Below are positions 57,991 through 64,000 of a DNA stretch of 64,000 nucleotides, one piece after another. The stretch lies in NCBI RefSeq assembly GCF_902833225.1, contig NZ_CADFEI010000008.1:1-64000 (forward strand), given 5' to 3'. Position 1 is the first letter of the stretch. Every line of letters starts with the position of its first letter. The DNA comes from Burkholderia sp. BCC1644 (GTDB lineage Bacteria; Pseudomonadota; Gammaproteobacteria; Burkholderiales; Burkholderiaceae). Both the position numbers and the translations under genes were made by a program. Below the pieces are notes generated by a model. It was not told the DNA's origin, did no database searches, and worked only from the letters and a program-made list of their open reading frames with translations.

Positions 57991-58485
57991 ATGACCCAGC
58001 AAACCGATCGCATCGAGAAACACGCCCAGCTCGCGGCATCGCCCGACCGCGTCTGGGAAGCCGTCAGCAATTCCGGCGAATTCGGCCAGTGGTTCGGCGT
58101 CACGTTCGACGGCCCGTTCGCAGCCGACCAGCCGCTGTTCGGCCGCATCACGCCGACACGCGTCGACGACGACGTCGCCAAGGCGCAGGAGCCCTATGCG
58201 GGCACTGTGTTCGAAATCGTCGTCGATCGCATCGAACCGAAGCAACTGTTCTCGTTTCGCTGGCATCCGTTCGCGATCGACCCGAATTTCGATTACACGT
58301 CCGAGCCGATGACGCTCGTCACGTTCGCGCTCGCCGCGCAGGCCGGCGGCACGCTGCTCACGGTCACCGAAACGGGTTTCGACCAGTTGATCGAAGCGCG
58401 TCGCGCGAAGGCTCGCGAGATGAACGACCAAGGCTGGGCCGCGCAGATGACGCTGATCACGAAATACCTGGCGAAGCACGCGTAG
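57991..58485 (+). CDS. SRPBCC/AHSA1-type (START-like) protein
   Basis: 164 residues. The AHSA1/polyketide-cyclase pattern is clear: AASPDRVWEAVSNSGEFGQW, FEIVVDRIEPKQLFSFRWHP and LLTVTETGFDQL. Such proteins bind hydrophobic ligands or help chaperones; no enzyme activity can be inferred. Start at 57991 has GGAG upstream; an in-frame ATG four codons earlier also exists. Confidence 0.9.
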   Translation: MTQQTDRIEKHAQLAASPDRVWEAVSNSGEFGQWFGVTFDGPFAADQPLFGRITPTRVDDDVAKAQEPYAGTVFEIVVDRIEPKQLFSFRWHPFAIDPNFDYTSEPMTLVTFALAAQAGGTLLTVTETGFDQLIEARRAKAREMNDQGWAAQMTLITKYLAKHA

Positions 58486-58577
58486 CGTGCCGCTTCGCCG
58501 CATGCCGCTGCCGACCTGCGGATCGACGCGCGTGGCATAATCCGCTCCATCGTCGTCCATACGCCGCCGCGCATCGC

Positions 58578-58955
58578 ATGCTGAGTCGTCGCCTCCGGAA
58601 GATCGGCAGTCTGATCGGGATGCTCGCCATCCTGATGACGGCGCTCGCGCCGACGATCTCGCAGGCGCTGACCACGCAAGGGCGTGTCGACGCGCTGCTG
58701 GCCGGCTACTGCACGGCCGCACCGGCCGCCGGCGACCGCGCCGCCGATGCGTCGACGAAGCGCCTTCAAGCCCATCTCCAGGCATGCGGCTATTGCAGCC
58801 TGCTTGCCAACACACCCGCCCTGCCCGCGCCCGAACTGACGTTCGCGGCCAACGTGCGCGTAATCCAGCACCGCGCGGCTACCCGCTTCGAAAGCCTGCA
58901 CCGCGCGCTGCCGCTCACGGCCGCGCAGCCGCGCGCCCCGCCGTTCGCGTCCTGA
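58578..58955 (+). CDS. DUF2946 family protein (copper-cluster type)
   Basis: 125 residues. The N-terminal hydrophobic helix (IGSLIGMLAILMTALAPTIS) is a signal or anchor. The mature region carries LQACGYCSLLANTPALPAPE, the Cys-x-x-Cys with PAL feature common in DUF2946 proteins of copper-resistance clusters. It is the first gene of a set with CopC and PCuAC. The role is inferred from this context. A TTG-type or earlier start is unlikely. Confidence 0.82.
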   Translation: MLSRRLRKIGSLIGMLAILMTALAPTISQALTTQGRVDALLAGYCTAAPAAGDRAADASTKRLQAHLQACGYCSLLANTPALPAPELTFAANVRVIQHRAATRFESLHRALPLTAAQPRAPPFAS

Positions 58956-59051
58956 TCCGTCGTCGTCACGCGTGATGCCGTAGCGCATCGCGCGGCCCGC
59001 GCACGCCGCCGGCGTGCGCGACATGTCACGTTTCGAAGGACGCTCACCGTC

Positions 59052-59417
59052 ATGAACACCGCCTCATTCTTTCGCGGCGCACTCGCCGCGCTCGGCTTCG
59101 TCGTCATCCAGGCTGCCCACGCGCATGCCATTCCGAAGACGCAGGACCCGGCCGCCGACGCCACGCTGTCGGCCGCACCGCACGCAGTCACGATCAATTT
59201 CAGCGAAGCGCTCGAACCGGCCTTCAGCTCGATCGCCGTCACCGACAGCCACGGGCAATCCGTTGCCGACGGGAAGTCGGCCGTCGACGCCGGCAACCGG
59301 AAACGGATGCACGTCGCACTGGCCAACCTGACGGCCGGCACGTACACCGTCGCATGGGTCGCCGTTGCGAGCGACGGCCATCGCACGCAAGGCCGTTACA
59401 CGTTCACGCTGAAGTAA
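59052..59417 (+). CDS. copC: CopC/YobA periplasmic copper-binding protein
   Basis: 121 residues. The signal peptide ends so that the mature protein begins with His (HAIPKT, about His25), the N-terminal copper ligand of CopC. The C-terminal ligand is in ASDGHRTQGRYTF. The VTINFSEALEPAFSSIAVTD strand pattern is the CopC immunoglobulin-like fold. It binds Cu(II) in the periplasm. Ribosome site GAAGGA lies upstream of the ATG. Confidence 0.92.
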   Translation: MNTASFFRGALAALGFVVIQAAHAHAIPKTQDPAADATLSAAPHAVTINFSEALEPAFSSIAVTDSHGQSVADGKSAVDAGNRKRMHVALANLTAGTYTVAWVAVASDGHRTQGRYTFTLK

Positions 59418-59460
59418 TGCACGCGCCGCCCCCTGCAACCACCGATAAGGAGAACAAACG

Positions 59461-59907
59461 ATGAAACGCTCGATTCCGACCGCCCTGCTGTTTGCACTGC
59501 TGGCGCTGCAAGCCCCTGCCACGTTCGCTGCGCCGGCCGTGCAGGCCGATGCGTGCTGGATCCGCGCGATGCCGGCGACGGTGCCGTCGTCCGGCTACTT
59601 CACGCTGAAGAACGACGGCGACGCACCCGCCACGCTGACGGGCGTCGACAGCCCCGCATACGGCATGGCGATGGTGCATGAAACGCAGACAAACGGCAGC
59701 ACCGCGAAGATGGTTCATGTCGACTCGGTCGTCGTCCCCGCGCACGGCTCGGTAACCTTCAAGCCGAAGAGCTATCACGTGATGCTCGAGGAACCGCGCA
59801 AGCCCGTCGCACCCGGCGCGAAGGTGCCGTTCCGGCTGCATTTCGCCGACGGCTCGACGGTGTCGGTCACCTGCGACGCGAAGCCGCCGACCTACGCCGG
59901 CCAGTAA
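59461..59907 (+). CDS. PCu(A)C periplasmic copper chaperone
   Basis: 148 residues. Signal peptide ends near TFAAPA. The metal site fits the family rule exactly: His73, Met84, His106 and Met108, that is H-x10-M-x21-H-x-M, with GYFTLKNDGD and KPKSYHVMLEEP flanking. PCuAC delivers Cu(I) to cytochrome oxidase. It follows copC by 43 bases, so the two are probably co-transcribed. Confidence 0.94.
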   Translation: MKRSIPTALLFALLALQAPATFAAPAVQADACWIRAMPATVPSSGYFTLKNDGDAPATLTGVDSPAYGMAMVHETQTNGSTAKMVHVDSVVVPAHGSVTFKPKSYHVMLEEPRKPVAPGAKVPFRLHFADGSTVSVTCDAKPPTYAGQ

Positions 59908-59940
59908 CGCGCCCCCGTACCCCGATCGAAGGAGACGCAC

Positions 59941-60114
59941 ATGAAAGACCGCCTGCCGCTGGCCGACCTGATCGTCCGTTACCGGACGCCGCTGAATCTT
60001 GCCGTGCTGATCGTCTGCGGGTTATGGGCCGCGTGGATCGCGTGGATGACGCGGCCCGCCGCGATCGACACGCCGCCGTCGATCCCCGCGTACTGCATGC
60101 GCGACGCGCGCTGA
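59941..60114 (+). CDS. Small single-helix membrane protein (57 aa)
   Basis: 57 residues with a perfect ribosome site (GAAGGAG) before the ATG. One membrane helix (LAVLIVCGLWAAWIAWM) follows a basic-charged N-terminus (MKDRLPLADLIVRYRT). It contains one Cys near the C-terminus (PAYCMRDAR). It is the last gene of the copper set, 33 bases after PCuAC. No family recognised. Confidence 0.75.
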   Translation: MKDRLPLADLIVRYRTPLNLAVLIVCGLWAAWIAWMTRPAAIDTPPSIPAYCMRDAR

Positions 60115-60212
60115 CGCGCCGCGGCGGCACGATTCCGGCGGCCGCACGCGCCATTATTGGCGTGGCATCCTCGATGCATCCCGACCGCCGGAACCGCCAC
60201 TCGGAGCGACGC

Positions 60213-60842
60213 ATGTCCATTCAGACCTGGATGCTGTTTGCCGCAGCCTATCTCGCCACGACGCTGTCGCCGGGGCCGAACGTGCTGCTCGTGATCCGCA
60301 ACACGGTGCGCTACGGCACGCACGGCACCGCCGCGACGATCGCGGGCAACCTCGTCGCGCAGGGTGTGGTCGTGCTGCTCGTCGCGCTCGGCGTCGGCGC
60401 GGTGCTGGCCGCGATGCCGCCGCTGTTCGTCGCGATGAAAGTTGCGGGCGCCGCGTACCTGATGGTTCTGGGCGTCCGGCAATTGCGCGGCGACCGCAAG
60501 GCCGCCGCGTCGGCCGGTGCCGCGGCAATCGCCGTGCCCGACCGCAGGAAGCTGTTCCGCGAAGCGCTGTTCGTATCGGGCAGCAATCCGAAGACGATGA
60601 TCTTCCTGTCGGCGTTCATGCCGCAGTTCATCGTGCACGATCGCCCGCTCGCGCTGCAGTTCGTCGTGATGTACGCGACGATCGCCTGCACCGTCGTGGT
60701 CGTTCACAGCGTCTATTCGGCCGGCGCGCGCCGGTTCCATCGCGGTTTCGGCGCGAGCCGCGCGGTGCGCGCACTCAAGCGCGCCAGCGGGCTGCTGTTC
60801 GTCGGGCTCGGGATCAAGCTGCTGACCGCGCGGCAAGCGTAA
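60213..60842 (+). CDS. LysE/RhtB-family amino-acid exporter
   Basis: 209 residues with five to six hydrophobic helices. The family start LFAAAYLATTLSPGPNVLLV holds the SPGPN motif, followed by VRYGTHGTAATIAGNLVAQG and GAAYLMVLGVRQLRG. FVSGSNPKTMIFLSAFMPQF is the second LysE block. It exports amino acids or related metabolites; the substrate is not known. Its stop is 13 bases from the convergent kinase stop. Confidence 0.93.
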   Translation: MSIQTWMLFAAAYLATTLSPGPNVLLVIRNTVRYGTHGTAATIAGNLVAQGVVVLLVALGVGAVLAAMPPLFVAMKVAGAAYLMVLGVRQLRGDRKAAASAGAAAIAVPDRRKLFREALFVSGSNPKTMIFLSAFMPQFIVHDRPLALQFVVMYATIACTVVVVHSVYSAGARRFHRGFGASRAVRALKRASGLLFVGLGIKLLTARQA

Positions 60843-60855
60843 GCGGGCGTTCGCG

Positions 60856-62169
60856 TCAGCGCATGTGGGAGGCGAGCGCCGCCGTGATCTCGTCGAACGA
60901 CGGACGCGCGTCGACATCCTCGTTCACGCACGCCGCCGCAAGCACATCGAGGGCCGTCGTGCGCGGCTCGCATCGCTCGAGCAGTTCGCCGAGCAGATAG
61001 CCGAACGCGCGTACTTCGAGCCGTTCGAACCTGCCGCCACGCATGCGGTCGTTCACGTCGTAGAGCGACGCCGCACCGAAATCCCCGAGCAACGCGCCGC
61101 CTGCCCCGTCATGCAGGATGTTGTGCGCATACAGGTCGCCATGCATGATGCCGCGCGCATGCAGATGGCCGGCGACCGATGCGATGCCGTGCGCGATCCG
61201 CACCGCTTCGGCCGGCGCGAATCGCACGTCGGCCGCATACACGTCGCGCGTGCAGGATGCGAAGCTCGGCGGCCCGGCGAGATTCTTCAGCGCGGGATCG
61301 ACCAGCTCCATCACGAGGCCGTGCGTGCCATCCGGATGCCCGCGCACCTTGCCGATCACCGGGATCAGGTCCGGGTGGCGGCCGGCGTGCAGGCACGCGG
61401 CCATTTCGCAATCGGGCAAGCCGTCGCTCGTCACCGCGCCCTTGAACAGCTTGACGGCGACCGCCCGCGACGGCTGCCCTTCCGCTTGCCATTGCGCGCG
61501 GTAGATGACGCCCGATGCGCCCTCGCCCAGCTTCTGTTCACACGAAAGCGCCGCCCAATCGATCTCGGTGACGTCCGGCCCCGCAGAAGCCGCGGCCTCC
61601 GGCGCCGCGCCGAACGGATTGCCGGCGGCGGCGAGCCACGCGAGGCGCGGCTGGCGCAGCAGCCAGTCGGGCAGCGCATCCAGCCGGTTCGCCGACAGGC
61701 GCACCAGTTCGAGCGCCCGGCATGCGGCCATTTCGGCCGGCAGCGCGCGCAGCTGATTGCCCGCGAGCATGAGCTTCTGCAAGCGCGAGCAGTCGCCGAT
61801 GTCGGCAGGCAGCGCATCGATTGCGTTGTCGGTAAGGATCAGCCAGCGCAGCGCGCGCGGCAGCGCGCCGTGCGGCACCGTGCGAATCCGGTTCGCCTTG
61901 AAGCCGATCATGTCGAGTTGCCCGCACGCGCCGAGCACGTCGGGGAACGCGGTGAAGCGATTGCCGGACGCAAACAGGATGCGCAGGCGATGCAGCCGCG
62001 GCAGGTCGTCCGGCAGCGCGGACAGCGCATTGCCGGTCAGGTCGAGCACTTCGAGCGTGTCGGCAAGATCGAAGATCTCGCGCGGAAATTCGGTCAACCC
62101 GCATGCGAGCTTGAGTTGCCGTGCGCCCGACAGTTGTCCGGCCTGCAGTTGTTCGAGGGTGTGGGTCAC
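60856..62169 (-). CDS. Leucine-rich-repeat protein kinase
   Basis: 437 residues. Residues ~15-190 hold about seven leucine-rich repeats of the short 22-23-residue type (LEVLDLTGNALSALPDDLPR, LQKLMLAGNQLRALPAEM). Residues 205-437 are a Hanks-type kinase. It has a Gly loop LGEGASGV (214-221), AVAVKLF with Lys240, a catalytic loop HGDLYAHN (343-350, Asp345) and GDFGAASLY (Asp363). All key kinase residues are present. There is no signal peptide or membrane helix. This eukaryote-like layout suggests protein-protein recognition coupled to phosphorylation. Confidence 0.9.
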   Translation of the reverse strand: MTHTLEQLQAGQLSGARQLKLACGLTEFPREIFDLADTLEVLDLTGNALSALPDDLPRLHRLRILFASGNRFTAFPDVLGACGQLDMIGFKANRIRTVPHGALPRALRWLILTDNAIDALPADIGDCSRLQKLMLAGNQLRALPAEMAACRALELVRLSANRLDALPDWLLRQPRLAWLAAAGNPFGAAPEAAASAGPDVTEIDWAALSCEQKLGEGASGVIYRAQWQAEGQPSRAVAVKLFKGAVTSDGLPDCEMAACLHAGRHPDLIPVIGKVRGHPDGTHGLVMELVDPALKNLAGPPSFASCTRDVYAADVRFAPAEAVRIAHGIASVAGHLHARGIMHGDLYAHNILHDGAGGALLGDFGAASLYDVNDRMRGGRFERLEVRAFGYLLGELLERCEPRTTALDVLAAACVNEDVDARPSFDEITAALASHMR

Positions 62170-62266
62170 GGGAGAAAACAGGTTGCGGTTGCGATGATCA
62201 TCAGGCCGATCCGACGAATTCTACCGGGATCGCCTTCGTGCAAAACCACAACCTTGTCACGGCCCC

Positions 62267-62295
62267 TTCACAAACGCGCAATGTGACGTTAGAAT
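62267..62295 (+). promoter_or_regulatory. Promoter of tRNA-Leu
   Basis: TTCACA (62267-62272), 17-base spacer and TAGAAT (62290-62295); a start near 62302 would give a short 5' leader before the tRNA. Confidence 0.7.
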
Positions 62296-62310
62296 TGCGC
62301 CCCTTGCAGT

Positions 62311-62395
62311 GCCGACGTGGTGAAATTGGTAGACACGCTATCTTGAGGGGGTAGTGGCGAAAGCTGTGCGAGTTCGAGTCTCGCCGTCGGCACCA
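62311..62395 (+). tRNA. tRNA-Leu (anticodon GAG)
   Basis: 85 nt. The acceptor stem is GCCGACG with CGTCGGC, then A and an encoded CCA. The anticodon stem CTATC/GGTAG encloses TTGAGGG, so the anticodon is GAG (reads CUC/CUU). A long variable arm and TTCGAGTC T-loop are present, as in class II leucine tRNA. Confidence 0.97.
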
Positions 62396-62615
62396 GGTTA
62401 ATGCAATGCGCTGCCAGCCAGCGCAGTTGCCCATCGGGCAGCAACCGGCGAAGCGCATCGCCGTCGAGCCGGCCACCGCGCCGTCCACGATATCGCCTGC
62501 CGATGTCGACTTCCGGATCACCTCGCCGCGACCGCACACGCCCAGGCACTACGACGACAACGACCTGCTCACGCACGTCATCGCCCCGTCTTGCGTCACA
62601 TCTCCGTTCCCCAAG

Positions 62616-63326
62616 TCACGTTCCGCTCTTGAGCGGATACAGTTGCGCGTCGAAGTCGTCGAGACTCGGGAACACCAGCGGCTGCTCCGCCGCCAGCGAC
62701 GGCAACCGGTTTCGCCACGCATCCAGATAGCCGCCCCGTACTTCGTTCGACACATACGGCACATGCCACGCGATGAACGGTTCGAGTACGTCGAGACCGG
62801 TGTACGCAAGCGTCCCCTGCAACAGGTGCCGCAGCATGCCGTGCAGCGAACCATGCACGCCGTCGTTGCCGAACATGTGCGCCTGCCCGCCCAGCGTCAG
62901 GCTCACGATCGCGCGCTTGCCCTTGAGACCGCCCCGATCGTAGAAGCGCATGCCGCCGTAGACGGCGCCGGACACGAGCACGCGGTCGATCCACCCTTTC
63001 AGGATCGCGGGCGTCGAGAACCAGAACAACGGGAAATTCAGCACGAGCAGGTCGCATCGCATCAGCTTGTCGAGTTCTCCCCGGATATCCGCGCTGATGG
63101 TGCCGCTGGCGACGCCATGACGCTGCTCCAGCGCATACACGCAGTAGTCGTCGTTGGCGCGCGCGCCGAAGTCGTTCGCCGATGCGACGGGGTTGAAGCC
63201 CATCGCATAGAGATCCGACACCTCGACTTCATGCCCTTCCGCGCGCAACACGTCTTCGGCGGTCGTTTTCAAAGCAGTGCAGAACGATTGAGGCTCGGGA
63301 TGAGCGTGAACGATCAGGACTTTCAT
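62616..63326 (-). CDS. NAD(P)H-dependent quinone oxidoreductase (flavodoxin-like fold)
   Basis: 236 residues. The flavin phosphate loop is VLIVHAHPEPQSFCTALKT, typical of the KefF/NQO/MdaB branch. FPLFWFSTPAILKGWIDRVL is the FMN-isoalloxazine loop motif, and VSLTLGGQAHMFG a further conserved block. It reduces quinones or similar electrophiles. It is divergent from the GlxA-type regulator over 134 bases with an inverted repeat. Confidence 0.93.
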   Translation of the reverse strand: MKVLIVHAHPEPQSFCTALKTTAEDVLRAEGHEVEVSDLYAMGFNPVASANDFGARANDDYCVYALEQRHGVASGTISADIRGELDKLMRCDLLVLNFPLFWFSTPAILKGWIDRVLVSGAVYGGMRFYDRGGLKGKRAIVSLTLGGQAHMFGNDGVHGSLHGMLRHLLQGTLAYTGLDVLEPFIAWHVPYVSNEVRGGYLDAWRNRLPSLAAEQPLVFPSLDDFDAQLYPLKSGT

Positions 63327-63422
63327 GGCAAGGGCTCTCGATTGAACGAATGGATCGTGATCCGGCCGGCTCGGCACGCGATCACCCGGTAGCGAAAGTG
63401 TCGCCGGTCGCCGGGTTGCTGT

Positions 63423-63445
63423 ACATTGTCGAAATTGACTAATGT
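63423..63445. promoter_or_regulatory. Candidate operator between oxidoreductase and GlxA-type regulator
   Basis: ACATTGTC and GACTAATGT arms around a GAAATT core: ACATT (63423-63427) with AATGT (63441-63445) and GTC with GAC inside, an almost complete palindrome 16 bases before the regulator start. AT-rich compared with surroundings. Confidence 0.5.
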
Positions 63446-63460
63446 TGTGCCGAAACCGCC

Positions 63461-64000
63461 ATGCACCGCGCCGCCATCCTTGCCTATGACGATTGCTACG
63501 CCTTCAGCCTGGGCGGGTTCGCCGACATCCTCCAGGTCGCGAATTCGCACCTGAAGAAGCAGCACGGGGAAACCGGCACGCGCTACGAGTGGCATTTCGT
63601 GTCGCAGTCGGGCGGCCCGATCCGCACCAGCAACGGTCTCGAGGTGAACACGCAACCGATCCGGCCGCGGCAGCGGTTCGACCTGGTGTTCATTCCGAGC
63701 GCGCATTACGCGGGGCACAAGGCGTTCGACAGGTTGCTGGCGAGCCAGTCGGGCGCATGCGATTGGCTGATCACGCAGTGGAATGCCGGCGCGTGCGTCG
63801 CGGCCAATTGCACGGGCACGTTTCTGCTCGCGCAAACCGGCTTGCTGGACGGACGCGCGGCGACGACGACGTGGTGGCTCGCCGATCAGTTTCGCGCCCG
63901 GTTTCCGCGCGTGAACCTTCAGGTCGAACCTGTCATCACCGAAGTCGATCGCCTGATCTGCGCCGGTGCATCGGCGTCGTATCTCCTGCAGACGATTCAC
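63461..64000 (+). CDS. GlxA-type AraC regulator with DJ-1/PfpI-like domain, N-terminal part (cut by right edge)
   Basis: The frame starts at the ATG at 63461 and is open to the window end (180 codons). The N-terminus YDDCYAFSLGGFADILQVAN and the nucleophile-elbow region AACVAANCTGTFLLAQTGLL-like segment (AGACVAANCTGTFLLA) are those of the GATase1-like domain of GlxA regulators, whose C-terminal AraC domain should follow outside the window. It probably regulates the divergent oxidoreductase. Confidence 0.88.
   Translation, partial: MHRAAILAYDDCYAFSLGGFADILQVANSHLKKQHGETGTRYEWHFVSQSGGPIRTSNGLEVNTQPIRPRQRFDLVFIPSAHYAGHKAFDRLLASQSGACDWLITQWNAGACVAANCTGTFLLAQTGLLDGRAATTTWWLADQFRARFPRVNLQVEPVITEVDRLICAGASASYLLQTIH

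Noticed and set aside
62311..62395. tRNA-Leu as an integration site
   Set aside because: No integrase gene and no repeat of the tRNA 3' end was seen in the flanking sequence within the window.

Overview
The window is high-GC DNA with dense, short-spaced genes, and its gene content points to a Burkholderia, most likely of the cepacia complex. Indicators are the mmsAB valine cluster, MacAB with a NodT-type outer-membrane factor, twin DUF2917 proteins, a slipin/NfeD pair, a glutaminase, and an autotransporter built of 99-residue repeats. The genus call is an inference from gene families, not from a marker gene. One tRNA, no rRNA, no CRISPR array and no intact insertion sequence or prophage were seen.

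Layout, left to right. 0-4 kb: 5' part of a very large autotransporter adhesin on the minus strand, running off the left edge, with an AT-rich 0.7-kb upstream region. 4.6-12.5 kb: YdcF-like protein, an MreB paralogue, a patatin-type type Vd secreted phospholipase, an OmpR-type two-component system and glutaminase. 12.5-15.4 kb: a small accessory patch with a dead IS3-type transposase fragment, a second copy of the glutaminase gene tail, a short orphan protein, a P-loop kinase and a VOC protein. 15.4-22.3 kb: isochorismatase-fold protein, RNase T2, secreted and membrane proteins of unknown role, lipoprotein, XRE regulator, HD phosphohydrolase and methyltransferase. 22.6-28.8 kb: tripartite MacA-MacB-OMF efflux operon and an MFS exporter divergent from its likely LysR regulator.

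28.9-38.6 kb: a branched-chain (valine) degradation cluster on the minus strand (acyl-CoA dehydrogenase, acyl-CoA synthetase, mmsA, mmsB, enoyl-CoA hydratase, 3-hydroxyisobutyryl-CoA hydrolase), divergent from an AraC regulator. 38.7-42.7 kb: NfeD-slipin membrane operon followed by an Abi/HEPN abortive-infection gene, a probable small RNA and a decayed second slipin tail. 42.7-48.2 kb: a Tat-exported HAD phosphatase, divergent from an M24 peptidase, an epoxide-hydrolase/SDR fusion and a PF10118 ferritin-like hydrolase.

48.2-50.3 kb: two tandem DUF2917 genes, each with its own promoter, about 150-nt leader and intrinsic terminator placed before the coding region. This is the most unusual structure in the window. 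51-55.4 kb: purine permease, TPR protein with a degenerate serine-protease domain, DUF1488 and a small membrane protein. 55.6-60.8 kb: sigma-54 activator, 2Fe-2S ferredoxin, SRPBCC protein, a periplasmic copper-handling operon (DUF2946, CopC, PCuAC, small membrane protein) and a LysE exporter. 60.8-64 kb: a leucine-rich-repeat protein kinase, tRNA-Leu(GAG), an NAD(P)H oxidoreductase and a divergent GlxA-type regulator cut by the right edge.
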